Notes: a model not told the origin generated them from the letters alone. A DNA stretch of 64,000 nucleotides from Saccharopolyspora shandongensis (GCF_900106995.1 NZ_FNOK01000028.1:55429-119428); one strand, 5' to 3'. Positions 33,481 to 42,665 are shown, counted from the first letter of the stretch. A program made the numbers and translations.

Positions 33481-34650
33481 TCACGACTTCTCCCCCGGGT
33501 TCGGCCACACCCGGTACGCCACTGCGCCGTGCGACGGGACCGACGCCCGGATCTCGCCGCCGATGCTGGTTTCAACGCCCGTCCACAGGTCCCGCGACCG
33601 GTAGCCGGCGGCATCGGGCAGTCCGACCTCGCCCGCCTTCGCCTGGATGTCCTGGTCTTCGCCAGTGCGGTTGAACAGCACGACGGCCACCGATCCGTCC
33701 GAGACGGGCTTGGCCCACACCTCGGTTTCACCGTCGTCGCGGACCCGGTAGCCCTGTTTCCCGCCCCAGTCCTGGTTGATCGCGATCAGCTCGGGGTTGA
33801 GCATGATGTCCTTTGTGGATTGATCCATGGTGCGCAAGTCGTTGCCCGCGAGCAGCGGCGCGTTCAGCAGCGCCCAGAGGGAGAAGTGCGCGCGGTACTC
33901 GGCGTCGGTCATGCCGCCGTTGCCGACTTCGAGCATGTCCGGGTCATTCCAGCCATTCGGACCGGAGTGCTGCTCGATGCCGACCTGCTGGTCGAGCAAT
34001 CCGGTCATGCTGTTCCAGGAGTCACTGATGTCGCCGGTCGTGCGCCACAGGTGGCCGCCGACCTCGCGACCCCACTCCCACGGGTCGTTCTCGCCCCATT
34101 CGCAGATGCTGTAGACGATGGGGCGGCCGGTCGCGCGCAGCGCCTCGCCCATCTTCTGGTAGCGCTCGACGGCCGGACGGCCCTCGTTGTTGCAGTTGTC
34201 GTACTTGAGGTAGTCCACGCCCCAGTCGGCGAAGGTCCGGGCGTCAACCTCCTCGTGATCGAGGCTGGCGGGCAGGCCCTGGCAGGTCTTGGTTCCCGCA
34301 GAGGAGTAGATGCCCAGCTTCAGGCCCTTGGCGTGGACGTGGTCGGCGACCGCCTTGATGCCGGCTGGAAAGCGCACGGGGTCGGGTTGCAGGCGTCCGT
34401 CCGCGCCGCGCTCCGGCGCCATCCAGCAGTCGTCGATGTTGACGTACTGGTACCCGGCGTCCTTCATGCCGGAGGCGACCATCGCGTCGGCGGTCTCAAT
34501 GATCAACTGCTCGTTGATGTCGCAGCCGAACTTGTTCCAGGAATTCCAGCCCATCGGCGGAGCGGGTGCGGGATCGTCCGCGGCCCCCGCGGTGCCGTTC
34601 ATGGTCAGCAGGAGGGTGGTCACTAGCAGCATCGTTGTTCGGTAGTGCAC
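33481..34650 (-). CDS. Secreted alpha-galactosidase, GH27
   Basis: 389 residues from the GTG at 34650. A signal peptide (VHYRTTMLLVTTLLLTMNGT, cleaved after AGA) leads to the GH27 barrel: PPMGWNSWNKFGCDINE, YQYVNIDDCWMAPERG, DYLKYDNCNNEG with the nucleophile Asp151, and LWRTTGDISDSW with the acid/base Asp207. A C-terminal beta domain ends at WPNPGEKS. There is no ricin-type or carbohydrate-binding module. It removes terminal alpha-galactose from plant sugars or galactomannan outside the cell. It stands alone; no sugar transporter is adjacent. Confidence 0.93.
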   Translation of the reverse strand: MHYRTTMLLVTTLLLTMNGTAGAADDPAPAPPMGWNSWNKFGCDINEQLIIETADAMVASGMKDAGYQYVNIDDCWMAPERGADGRLQPDPVRFPAGIKAVADHVHAKGLKLGIYSSAGTKTCQGLPASLDHEEVDARTFADWGVDYLKYDNCNNEGRPAVERYQKMGEALRATGRPIVYSICEWGENDPWEWGREVGGHLWRTTGDISDSWNSMTGLLDQQVGIEQHSGPNGWNDPDMLEVGNGGMTDAEYRAHFSLWALLNAPLLAGNDLRTMDQSTKDIMLNPELIAINQDWGGKQGYRVRDDGETEVWAKPVSDGSVAVVLFNRTGEDQDIQAKAGEVGLPDAAGYRSRDLWTGVETSIGGEIRASVPSHGAVAYRVWPNPGEKS

Positions 34651-35284
34651 AGAATCACCCCAATTCGAACGAGAATGAACACGATGGCTCAGGTTCGGCT
34701 CGCTGACAAGCCGCCGTACGGCGCAGTGCGGACCTCGACGAAAGGCAATACGGCCAGGGCCAGAAGAGCACGGCGGGCCACTTTCAAGATCAATAACGTG
34801 AGCCCGGTGTTCATCGAATTCCGCTCCGGCCATCAACGAGATCGAGGACGTGCCCGACGTCAGCGCGCGCTGGTGCCGTGCGATCACCGACCTCGCCGCG
34901 AGCATGCCGACCTGGTCGCAGACCTGATCACCGTCGCACGGAACCGGCACTTGATCAGCTTGCCGGCGGGTCAGCGCAGCCAGCCGATGGTGGTTGACGC
35001 TGTGGTGATTGAGATCGCGTGTGGCGCGTTGTGCGGAAGAGGGGCGCGGACACAAGCAGCTCCGCTCAAACGGTGTCGGCGGAACAATGACACCTCGTCA
35101 CCGGTGGCTCATGGTGGTCTGCAACACGCACGTGGCCGAAAAAAATTCGACGTTAACATCCGACGCAAGTGGTTCCACTTTGTCATTGCTGTCCACAGGC
35201 CAGCAGCGGCGCTTTCAGCCTGGAAGACCTCCTACGCCCCGGACTCCAGAAAGACAGGCCGCGGACAGTTGCAGGATATTGCCC
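34651..35284. other. Gene-poor stretch upstream of the alpha-galactosidase and HAD genes
   Basis: Holds the divergent promoters but no supported gene. A plus-strand piece at about 34815-34915 reads AINEIEDVPDVSARWCRAIT before a stop and may be the tail of a lost gene. From about 35000 the sequence becomes less GC-rich than the window average, continuing into the HAD gene. Confidence 0.35.
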
Positions 35285-35971
35285 ATGAAACAATCCCCGA
35301 AAATACGGCAGGTCCAGAAAATTTCAACGCCCCCGATTACTGGGATCATCTTCAACCTCGATGATGATGTGCTCATCAACATCAGGAGCATCTGGAAAGA
35401 AATCTGGCATGTCCTCCTCACCCTGCGGGGACACCGTCGAATACCCGACGATTCCGTAGAATTCCAGGGCTCCAGGAAATGGCTGGAATGCCTCGCCGCA
35501 CTGTCCAGAGGCCTGGACCCCACTGAGGTAGAGGAATGGTGCACGGACTACGCGATCAAAGCACTTACCAGCGGAAGCCTGTGCCTGCGTAACGGTTCGA
35601 CCGACCTCATGTCCTTGGCCGCAGGTCAATTACCGGTTGCACTGGTGTCTTCCGCACCAAGACGATTCGTCGAGGCCGCGGTATCGGCGTTCGAGTGGGG
35701 TCAATACTTGACAGCAACGGTACATGCGGATGAGATACCGGACGCCAGGCCCTGCCTCGACATGTATGCGCTCGCCGCGTCGCGACTCGGCGTCGATCCA
35801 CAACACTGCCTCACACTCGAAACTTCCTGCGATCGAATTTCCTTTACGCAAGCAGCAAACATGGAGGTTCTCTCGATATCCAAGTCAGCATACCCGCCCG
35901 AACCGCATGCCCTAGTCACTCAACTCAGGACGCTACTCGCCACGGTCCCGGCGAAATCGGGTTTCAGCTGA
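35285..35971 (+). CDS. HAD-superfamily protein with altered motif I
   Basis: 228 residues from the ATG at 35285 with GCAGGA upstream. The phosphoglucomutase-like HAD layout is visible: motif I at GIIFNLDDDVLIN, a helical cap, motif II in LPVALVSSAPRRFVEAAVSA, and a final Rossmann part with RPCLDMYALAASRLGVDPQH. The nucleophile Asp of motif I (normally F-D-x-D) is Asn, and the E-D-S motif near residue 185 reads L-E-T-S. Both changes would cripple phosphatase action, so it may bind phosphates or have lost function. Codon use is more AT-rich than its neighbours, hinting at transfer. Confidence 0.7.
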   Translation: MKQSPKIRQVQKISTPPITGIIFNLDDDVLINIRSIWKEIWHVLLTLRGHRRIPDDSVEFQGSRKWLECLAALSRGLDPTEVEEWCTDYAIKALTSGSLCLRNGSTDLMSLAAGQLPVALVSSAPRRFVEAAVSAFEWGQYLTATVHADEIPDARPCLDMYALAASRLGVDPQHCLTLETSCDRISFTQAANMEVLSISKSAYPPEPHALVTQLRTLLATVPAKSGFS

Positions 35972-36069
35972 TGAGTAGTAGCGTGACGGGTCAGAGTGGG
36001 TTCCAGGCGTGATGCCGGAGGGCTTGGGCCATTTTGGTCACGTCTTCGACGTCGCCAGAACGCCGCGCT

Positions 36070-36497
36070 CTCCGTGACCATGCTGTCCTGGAAGGTCGCG
36101 GGCCGGGCCTACGCCGCGGCCATGGTCGAGACGGCGGGTCGGCTGGCCGAGGATCTGCACGGGCTGGGTCGCCGCTATTTTGCGGCGCCCCCAGGCTCAC
36201 CCGCTCGCAACAGTTCACGCTGGTGCCCAGTGCTGGGGCGGTGGCCAGCACGCTGCGAAGCGGCCGCGTCGGGCGAACCTGCTGGCCTGCGGGATCGGTC
36301 TGCCCGACACCACGGTCGACGGAGACATGAACTCACTGCGCACCGGCACACCTGAGCTGATGCGACGAGGAATGACGCCCACCGATATGCCTGCGCGAGG
36401 GCGGGACCAGGCGGTCGAGCCCGAGCGCGTGGCACCAGAGGTCACGGCCTGGCGGAGGCGGTTCACCGGCGTCCGCTATACGGTGGACCAGACCTGA
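36070..36497 (+). pseudogene. Serine hydroxymethyltransferase-like (glyA) 3' remnant
   Basis: Pieces in three frames follow the order of SHMT C-terminal parts: LSWKVAGRAYAAAMVETAGR with LAEDLHGLG, then LTRSQQFTLVPSAG, then AANLLACGIGLP-like sequence (RANLLACGIGLPDTTVDGDM), NSLRTGTPELMRRGMTPTDM and a final FTGVRYTVDQT. The N-terminal PLP-binding half is missing. It ends 168 bases before alanine dehydrogenase, on the same strand, so the two may once have been one amino-acid operon. Confidence 0.7.
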
Positions 36498-36665
36498 CGA
36501 GGCCGCCCCGCCGGTTGTCGCCGACCGCCTCATCCCGCATCGCGGCACAGTGCACGCGAAGCCCGGGAGGGGATGGCCGAGGCGATATCCATGCCATCAC
36601 GTCCTTCGACGTCCTCACCACCACGTTGATGACGTGAACGATCAAACCCAGAAAGGGGTATGCAG

Positions 36666-37790
36666 GTGTCGAAACTTGTCGTTGGGGTGCCGAAGGAAAT
36701 CAAGGACAACGAGAACCGGGTGTCAGTTCAACCCGACGGGGTCGCCGAACTCGTCCACCATGGACACGAAGTACTGGTAGAGACGAACGCTGGCGCCGGT
36801 TCGCGATTCACCGACGCGGAGTTCGCCGCGGCCGGAGCCACGATCCTGCCCAACGCAGACGAGGTGTTCACCGGCGCCGACCTGATCGTGAAGGTCAAGG
36901 AGCCGATCCCTGCCGAGTACCACCGCTTCCGCGAGGGCCAGCAGCTGTTCACCTACCTGCACTTGGCCGCAGACAAGCCGCTCACCGAGTTCCTGATCGA
37001 GCGCAAGATCGACTCCATCGCCTACGAGACGGTGCAAACCGCGGACCAGAAGCTGCCGCTGCTGACTCCGATGAGCGAGGTCGCTGGTCGAATGGCGGTG
37101 CAGGCTGCAGCGCATCACTTGGAGAGCCCATCCGGTGGAGCCGGCCTGTTGCTCGGCGGTGTGCCCGGGACCCCGGCGGCGAAGGTACTGATCATCGGCG
37201 GCGGGGTGTCCGGCACCGAGGCGGCCAAGATCGCCGCCGGGATGCGGGCCATGGTGCGGGTGCTGGACACCAATCCCTCCCGGCTGGCCTACTTGGCCGA
37301 CATCTTCGGAGGCAGACTCGACCTGGTGGTACCCAACCGGGCCCGGCTGACGGAGTACATCGCGGAGTCCGACGTGGTCATCGGCGCAGTGCTGGTACCA
37401 GGGGCCAAGGCCCCCAAGGTGGTCACCCGGGAAATGATCGCCAGGATGCGTCCCGGCAGTGTCGTCGTGGACATCGCCATCGATCAGGGTGGCTGCTTCG
37501 AGACCAGCCGCGTGACCACCCACTCCGACCCGACCTATGTGGTCGACGGAGTGATCCACTACTGCGTGGCCAACATCCCCGGCGCAGTGGCCCGCACCTC
37601 GACCCTGGCCCTGACGTCGGCGACCCTGCCCTACCTGATCAATGTCGCCAGCCAAGGCATCCGCGCTGCGGCCCGTCAGGACGACGCGCTGGCCAAGGGC
37701 CTGAGCACGCTGGGCGGCGCCTTGGTGAACGAGCCGGTGGCGCAGGCACACAACCTCACCTACACCGACCCCGCCACCGCGCTCGCGTGA
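36666..37790 (+). CDS. ald: Alanine dehydrogenase
   Basis: 374 residues from GTG 36666. An ATG at 36660 also reads in frame but is only one base after the AAAGGGG ribosome site, too close; the GTG is better spaced. The family start VVGVPKEIKDNENRVSVQPD is followed by the substrate Lys/His region (IVKVKEPIPAEY, FTYLHLAADKPL), then the NAD site VLIIGGGVSGTEAAKIAAGM and VVDIAIDQGGCFETSR. It reversibly turns alanine into pyruvate, ammonia and NADH. It stands alone with ~290 gene-free bases after it. Confidence 0.95.
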   Translation: MSKLVVGVPKEIKDNENRVSVQPDGVAELVHHGHEVLVETNAGAGSRFTDAEFAAAGATILPNADEVFTGADLIVKVKEPIPAEYHRFREGQQLFTYLHLAADKPLTEFLIERKIDSIAYETVQTADQKLPLLTPMSEVAGRMAVQAAAHHLESPSGGAGLLLGGVPGTPAAKVLIIGGGVSGTEAAKIAAGMRAMVRVLDTNPSRLAYLADIFGGRLDLVVPNRARLTEYIAESDVVIGAVLVPGAKAPKVVTREMIARMRPGSVVVDIAIDQGGCFETSRVTTHSDPTYVVDGVIHYCVANIPGAVARTSTLALTSATLPYLINVASQGIRAAARQDDALAKGLSTLGGALVNEPVAQAHNLTYTDPATALA

Positions 37791-38077
37791 ACGGCACATT
37801 CAGGCCGAAGAACTCCTTGAACGCTGCACTTGCCGAAAATCGTATCCGTGCAGGTCATGCTGCGCGGTGGTACTCGTGGAGGATGCCACCCAGCCGGTCG
37901 TGTCGACGTATGCTGAGGGGCTCGGTCTGCTCTGGATCCGTGACCGGCATGGGCAAAGGACGTAGTGGGCGGGCGTTGGAGCTGTGATTCTGCCGCCGTT
38001 ACTTGGGTACCCATTCGGGGGAAGCACTGACCGGCACTGATTGCCGTTGTCCGACAGTGATCTGGGGGGAGAAGTCT

Positions 38078-38701
38078 ATGGCCACCGACGACACCGCCCG
38101 GCGTGAGGCCGGGGACGACGAGGCCGGGACTCGCGGCCCGCTTCTCAAATACAGAGGCAAGAATAATGCGACGGGGACGCTGGGCGGCGGCCAGCCGTTC
38201 CTGCTCTACTGGTGCAAGGAGGACAAGGACTGGTTCTACCCGGTCGGTCTGTGGGAGAACACGGATTTCTCTCCCAAGAACACGGTCGGCAAGTCCGAGA
38301 TCCTTCAGTTCAAGTTCGACACCGATAAGGTCTTTCTCGACGTGCCCGCCTTGCTAGGCACGCCGCTGCTGTGCCGTTTGGGCAGCGAGTCGTGGAGTCG
38401 GCCGGTGCAGCGCAAGGGCCAAAACTTCTACATCGCCAGGGGTACCGGCTCGATGCCCATGCGCACTGTCCAGAATGCCGTGATCTACGGCGACCAGCTC
38501 CGGTTCGCGCTGCGTATGGACATCGTGAGTCGCGATGACGCGTGGATTTCCAACACGGAGACCACCGGCTCGATCCGGATGCGCGACCGCCAGAATGACC
38601 GCGCCTGGCTGGTCGCCGTCCGGCACGGCGACGACTGGGTCGACCCCTTCGGCAGCCAGACCACGTTCGCCAAGCGCTCCTGGGCCGACCTGATCGGCTG
38701 A
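38078..38701 (+). CDS. Hypothetical cytoplasmic protein
   Basis: 207 residues from the ATG at 38078 after GGGGAGAAG. No signal peptide or membrane helix. It is rich in Trp, Arg and Asp, with an N-terminal acidic disordered part (DDTARREAGDDEAGTRG) and then a beta-rich body (FLLYWCKEDKDWFYPVGLWE; YIARGTGSMPMRTVQNAVIY). I do not recognise the family. It is followed 80 bases on by a clear hairpin and appears to be a single-gene unit. Confidence 0.6.
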   Translation: MATDDTARREAGDDEAGTRGPLLKYRGKNNATGTLGGGQPFLLYWCKEDKDWFYPVGLWENTDFSPKNTVGKSEILQFKFDTDKVFLDVPALLGTPLLCRLGSESWSRPVQRKGQNFYIARGTGSMPMRTVQNAVIYGDQLRFALRMDIVSRDDAWISNTETTGSIRMRDRQNDRAWLVAVRHGDDWVDPFGSQTTFAKRSWADLIG

Positions 38702-38782
38702 ACCACCCCGAGCGCGCCGTCTGGGGCCGCTTGCACGCCTCCATCCGCACCAGCTCCGGCGAGCCCTGCCGGACTCCTGTGC

Positions 38783-38817
38783 GGGAATTGGGCGCCGACT
38801 GCCGACGCCCAATTCCC
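38783..38817. terminator. Hairpin after the 38078 gene
   Basis: GGGAATTGGGCG pairs perfectly with CGCCCAATTCCC around an 11-base loop. No T run follows. The remaining ~260 bases up to 39081 hold no supported gene. Confidence 0.55.
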
Positions 38818-39081
38818 CTGGGCCTCGCCGCTGATCGTCTTTGGCCGCTGTTTCTCGCTGGGTGGCGCCTGACGCGTTCCGGAAGCAACTCAGGCCATCT
38901 ACTGGCTACGCCTTGGAGAACCGCCAGGTGCCAGTTGGGCAACAGTGAGGTAGGCAAAGCGGACCAGTACAAGACCTGATCATGTCGGACAGTGATCGGT
39001 CACATGCCGAAAGCTGTTGACCTGTACGGAAGTATTTCTCGGCACGTACAGCTGGCCGGCTCCGCGAAGACGGTCTGAGCG

Positions 39082-39909
39082 CTACCGCGTCGCCCCCTGG
39101 GGGTGGGGTTGCGGTGCGGGCACCGGGCGCGGGCCGTAGCGGAAGCGGAACCCGTTGGCTCTTGCGTGCCGGTACTCGACGACGGCCAGCGTCAGCGTCG
39201 AGAGCACGCCGCAGATGTTCAGCGCGAACCACAGCGGCACGGGCAGGCTCTTGGTGTCGGGATTGACGATCTCCCTACCGGTGATCAGCAGCACCAGGAA
39301 TGACGAGGCGACCGGTGCGAGCAGCGGGTGGATTTCGCTGGTCCAGAAGCTGGTGCGCGCGGCCCAGTAGATCGTGCACACCCAGAACGGCGCGTACCAG
39401 CAGACTATGAACAGCACCACGAGGATGAAGACCAACAACTTGCCGACCGTGTTGATGGGAACCTCCTCACCGTCGAGCAAGGCGAGCGGAGCGATGGGCA
39501 GCGTGATGGCACCCGCGCCGAGCACGACCCGTCCTAACAGTCGTAGGCCGCCGCGCAATAGCTCGGCGCGGTAGCCCGAGCGGGTCATGCCAAGCATTAC
39601 GAGGAACGACAGCGGCAGCGCCAGCGCCGCGTACCACGCGGTCATGAACGCCTTGCTGAAGGTTTCACCGACCACGTCGAACGGTTCCCGCCACGCCATG
39701 CTCGCCGTCACCACCACCAGCAGCCCGGCCACCGATCGCCAGAACGCGAGCCGGTCCAGCAGCCGGTCCTTCGGCAGCGTGCTGATCCTGGGTTTGAACA
39801 CGAACCTCGCGGCCAGCCACGGCAGGATCAGCGTGACGATGCCACGCCCGAACGCGATGACGTGGTCGGGTTTGATCTCGAAGCCGGGTTTCGGCTGTTC
39901 CGCTGACAT
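39082..39909 (-). CDS. Multi-helix membrane protein of unknown function
   Basis: 275 residues from the ATG at 39909 with GGGGGCC upstream. About seven hydrophobic helices are seen, including GIVTLILPWLAARFVF, SVAGLLVVVTASMAW, WYAALALPLSFLVMLGM, LLVFILVVLFIVCWYAPFW and VPLWFALNICGVLSTLTLAV. The tail is Pro/Arg-rich (RYGPRPVPAPQPHPQGATR). No transport or enzyme motif is evident. It is not clearly linked to the biosynthetic genes further right, which run the same way but begin 46 bases upstream of it with the small ORF. Confidence 0.65.
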   Translation of the reverse strand: MSAEQPKPGFEIKPDHVIAFGRGIVTLILPWLAARFVFKPRISTLPKDRLLDRLAFWRSVAGLLVVVTASMAWREPFDVVGETFSKAFMTAWYAALALPLSFLVMLGMTRSGYRAELLRGGLRLLGRVVLGAGAITLPIAPLALLDGEEVPINTVGKLLVFILVVLFIVCWYAPFWVCTIYWAARTSFWTSEIHPLLAPVASSFLVLLITGREIVNPDTKSLPVPLWFALNICGVLSTLTLAVVEYRHARANGFRFRYGPRPVPAPQPHPQGATR

Positions 39910-39955
39910 CTGGCCCCCAGTGCGGCGATTCCCGCGATTCTCCCACAACCCGCAG

Positions 39956-40120
39956 TCAGACCACCCGCAGAACGCGAACGATCGCGCGAAACCTCCTGGT
40001 GTCCCAGGGCTTTCCGCGGCGTGAACGTCGCAGACGAAAGCGGGGTCGTCGGGAACGAATCTCGACGGCCACCTTGCGCAGCACCGCGGAATCGGGTCTT
40101 GGCGCGACTGTTTCGGACAT
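39956..40120 (-). CDS. Small Arg-rich protein, 54 residues
   Basis: Starts MSETVAPRPDSAVLRKVAVE and ends RFRAIVRVLRVV, with GGAGTCAAG correctly placed before the ATG at 40120. About a quarter of the residues are Arg. It has no Cys, and Ser and Thr are sparse. It lies 41 bases after the LLM oxidoreductase on the same strand, so it is probably the last gene of the SDR-DegT-LLM group. It could be a nucleic-acid or anion-binding protein or a modified-peptide precursor; nothing in the sequence decides. Confidence 0.45.
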   Translation of the reverse strand: MSETVAPRPDSAVLRKVAVEIRSRRPRFRLRRSRRGKPWDTRRFRAIVRVLRVV

Positions 40121-40161
40121 CTTGACTCCGTTGTCAAAGGGTCTTTCGGATGGCGGGGCTT

Positions 40162-41132
40162 TCAGTCCAGCGCGGCCAGCGCCGCGACCAGCGGGGCGAC
40201 TTCGCCGGCGTCGGCGGCCCCGAAGTCGACGTAGTTCAGCCCGAGTTCCTCCCGGCGGTGCTGGAGTTGCTCGGCGCACTGCTCCGCGGTGCCGACCAGC
40301 AGGCCCGTCGACCGCCGGCCGACCGCCGGATCGACCCCGTAGGCCCGGCACACCTCGGCGAGTGCCGCGTCTGTCTGCCGCGGGCTGTCCACCACCCGGC
40401 AGGTCCACGTGATCGAGAGGTAGTCCAGTTGGTCCGGGTCGCGTCCGGCGCGCTCCGCCGCCTCCCGGACCCACGCGATCTTCCGCGACATCCGGTCCGG
40501 CAGCATGTCCTCGATGACCGCCGCGTTGTAGGCGGAGCCGTGCCGGAGGTTCGAGTGGATCCCGGCGATCTGCGCGCGTTCGCCGGCCATGGTGAGCATC
40601 CGCTTCCCGCCGCCGCCGATCAGCAGCGGCGGGTGCGGGGTTTGCACCGGTGCCGGGGAACCGGTCAGGCCGGTCACCGCGTAGGCCTCGCTTCGTGGTG
40701 CACCGGCTGGTCGGTGAACAGCGCCTTGATGACCTCGACCGACTCCGCGAGCCGGTCGACCCGCTGTCCCGGTTCGTCGTAGGGCAACCCGGCCGCCGCG
40801 TACTCGGCGGCCAGGTAACCGGCCCCGAGGCCGAGGTCCAGCCGCCCACCGGAGAGCACGTCGATGGTGGCCGCCGCGTGGTGGGTGATCACCGGGTGCC
40901 GGTAGTCGTTGCACAGGACCAGCGCCATGACCCGCAGCCGCCGGGTGCTCGTCGCGATGGCGGCCAGCGCGGCGATGGGATCCTGGCGGCCCACCAGGAA
41001 GTGGTCGGACACCGACACGGCGGTCAGCCCGCTGTCGTCCAGGCGGCGCAGCTGCTCCCGCCACGCGTTCACATCACGCCCGATCGGCGGCGCGTAGAGC
41101 GCGGTCTTCACGGGTTTCCTCGGCAACGTCAT
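40162..41132 (-). pseudogene. LLM-class F420-dependent oxidoreductase with a frameshift
   Basis: ATG at 41132 after GGAGG. The first part reads LTAVSVSDHFLVGRQDPIAA, TSTRRLRVMALVLCNDYRHP and LSGGRLDLGLGAGYLAAEY, all typical of luciferase-like F420 enzymes, and stops at 40674 after DQPVHHEARPTR. In the next frame the protein continues from AYAVTGLTGSPAPVQTPHPP and LLIGGGGKRMLTMAGERAQI to the end at 40162. One base is missing at about 40685-40690. If the base is restored, about 323 residues result, the family length. F420 enzymes do hydride transfers in many actinomycete pathways. It starts 11 bases after the DegT-family stop. Confidence 0.75.
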
Positions 41133-41143
41133 CGCCTCCGGGG

Positions 41144-42373
41144 TCAGCCCAACGAGCCGGCCGCAGGCGCGAAGCGCGACGCGAAGGCGTGGATGCTGGC
41201 CACCACGTGGTCGAGTTCCTCCGTCGTGGTGCCGTGGCTCATCCCCAGCGACATGCCGCGCTCGAACACGGCGTCGGCGTTGGGCAGCCCGTCGGCCGGG
41301 AGCCGGTGTTCGACGCCCCGCATCATCGGGTGCCGGGTGATGTTCCCGCTCCACACCGTGCGCGTGTCGATGCCCGCCACTTCGAGGGACTCCTGCAGGT
41401 CGCTGCGCGCGAACCCGGCGTCGGGCCGGACCAGCACCGGGTAGCACAGCCACGCGGTGTGGAAGCCCTCCTGCTGGCGGGGCAGCGAGAACAGCGTCGG
41501 GTAGCTGCCGAAGGCCGCGTTGAAGGCGTCGAAGATCTCCGCGCGGCGTTCGAAGTTCGCGCCGAGCTTCTTCAGCTGCTGCAGCCCGAACGCGGCACCG
41601 AGCTCGGACGGTTCGAAGTTCCAGGGCAGCACGTCGAAGATGAAGTCGTTGTCGTAGGCCACGCCGTCGAGGTCCTCGCGGAACACCCGCCCGGTCTTGG
41701 CGGAGCCGAACAGGTGCGGTTCCGAGCGCCGCCCCCACCGCCGCAGCATCAACGCCTTGTCCCGCAACGCTTCGTCGTCCAGGCACACCATGCCGCCGTT
41801 GCCGGCGCAGGTGACGATGTGCGCCATCGCGAAGCTGGTGACCGTGATGTCCGAGCGGCTGCCGGTCTTGGTGCCGCGCAGCGTCGTGCCGATGCAGTCG
41901 CAGGAGTCCTCGATCACCTTCAGCCCGTGGCGGTCGGCGACATCCCGGATCACGTCCCAGTCCGGTGCATTCCCCGCGAGGTTGGGGATCAGGATGGCCC
42001 GGGTCTTCTCGGTGATCAGCGCCTCGATATTGGTGGCGTCCACGTTGTAGGTGTCCGGCGCGACGTCGGCGAACACCGGGACCCAGCCACCGCGGACGAT
42101 GGGCGCGACGTCGGTGGAGAAGGTCAGCGGAGAGGTGATCACCTCCGCGCCTTTGGGCAGGTCGAGCAGTTCGAGCGCCAGGTAGATCGCAGATGAGCCG
42201 GAGTTGCACATCACGCCCAGCCGCTTGCCGTACAGGTCGGCGACGGTCCGTTCCATCTCGGCGACGTTCTTGCCGATCTTCAGGCCGAACGGCCCGCCAC
42301 GCAGAACCTCGATGCATGCGTTGATCTCGGCGTCGTCGTGCACGCTGCGGGCGTAGACAACACGTGGGCTCAT
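41144..42373 (-). CDS. DegT/DnrJ/EryC1/StrS-family protein with His replacing the PLP lysine
   Basis: 409 residues from the ATG at 42373 after GGAGAAAAGCCC. Family blocks are present: GGPFGLKIGKNVAEMERTVA, CNSGSSAIYLALELL, VITSPLTFSTDVAPIVRGG, KVIEDSCDCIGTTLRGTKTG and SFAMAHIVTCAGNGGMVCLD. In aminotransferases the last motif has Lys (SFxxxK); here it is His, as in ColD/E1-type NDP-hexose 3-dehydratases, which use PMP and cannot form the internal aldimine. A dehydration at C3 of a nucleotide sugar, or another PMP-dependent step, is therefore more likely than transamination. No other deoxysugar genes are in view. Confidence 0.8.
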   Translation of the reverse strand: MSPRVVYARSVHDDAEINACIEVLRGGPFGLKIGKNVAEMERTVADLYGKRLGVMCNSGSSAIYLALELLDLPKGAEVITSPLTFSTDVAPIVRGGWVPVFADVAPDTYNVDATNIEALITEKTRAILIPNLAGNAPDWDVIRDVADRHGLKVIEDSCDCIGTTLRGTKTGSRSDITVTSFAMAHIVTCAGNGGMVCLDDEALRDKALMLRRWGRRSEPHLFGSAKTGRVFREDLDGVAYDNDFIFDVLPWNFEPSELGAAFGLQQLKKLGANFERRAEIFDAFNAAFGSYPTLFSLPRQQEGFHTAWLCYPVLVRPDAGFARSDLQESLEVAGIDTRTVWSGNITRHPMMRGVEHRLPADGLPNADAVFERGMSLGMSHGTTTEELDHVVASIHAFASRFAPAAGSLG

Positions 42374-42407
42374 GGGCTTTTCTCCTCTACTCGTGGGGAA
42401 ATCTGAC

Positions 42408-42665
42408 TCAGCGGATGGTGGAACCGGCGTCGACGGGCATCGCGATCCCGGTCACGTAGCGGGCGTCGTCCGAGGCGAGGAACAGCAGGACGTTGCTGAC
42501 GTCGGCGGATTCGATGCGCTCGACCGGGAGGCTGTTCATGAACACCGGCCCGAGGTCCGGCCGCCCTTCCAGCAATCCGGGCAGGACCCTGGAATGCCCT
42601 TGTGCGGTGTCCACCCCGGTCGGCAGGACCACGTTCGCCACCGCGATGCACTCGGCACCGCTCGG
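42408..42665 (-). pseudogene. Mycofactocin-type short-chain dehydrogenase, C-terminal remnant
   Basis: About 85 residues match the end of mycofactocin-linked SDRs: VVLPTGVDTAQGHSRVLPG, then VFMNSLPVERIESADVSNVL, LFLASDDARYVTGIAMPVDA and a final GSTIR. The N-terminal NAD-binding region and the catalytic Ser-Tyr-Lys are missing; upstream sequence is unrelated. It ends 34 bases before the DegT-family start, so it was probably co-transcribed with it. Confidence 0.7.

Noticed and set aside
33529..34626. 365-codon open frame on the plus strand
   Set aside because: Antisense to the GH27 alpha-galactosidase, which has a signal peptide and both catalytic Asp residues.
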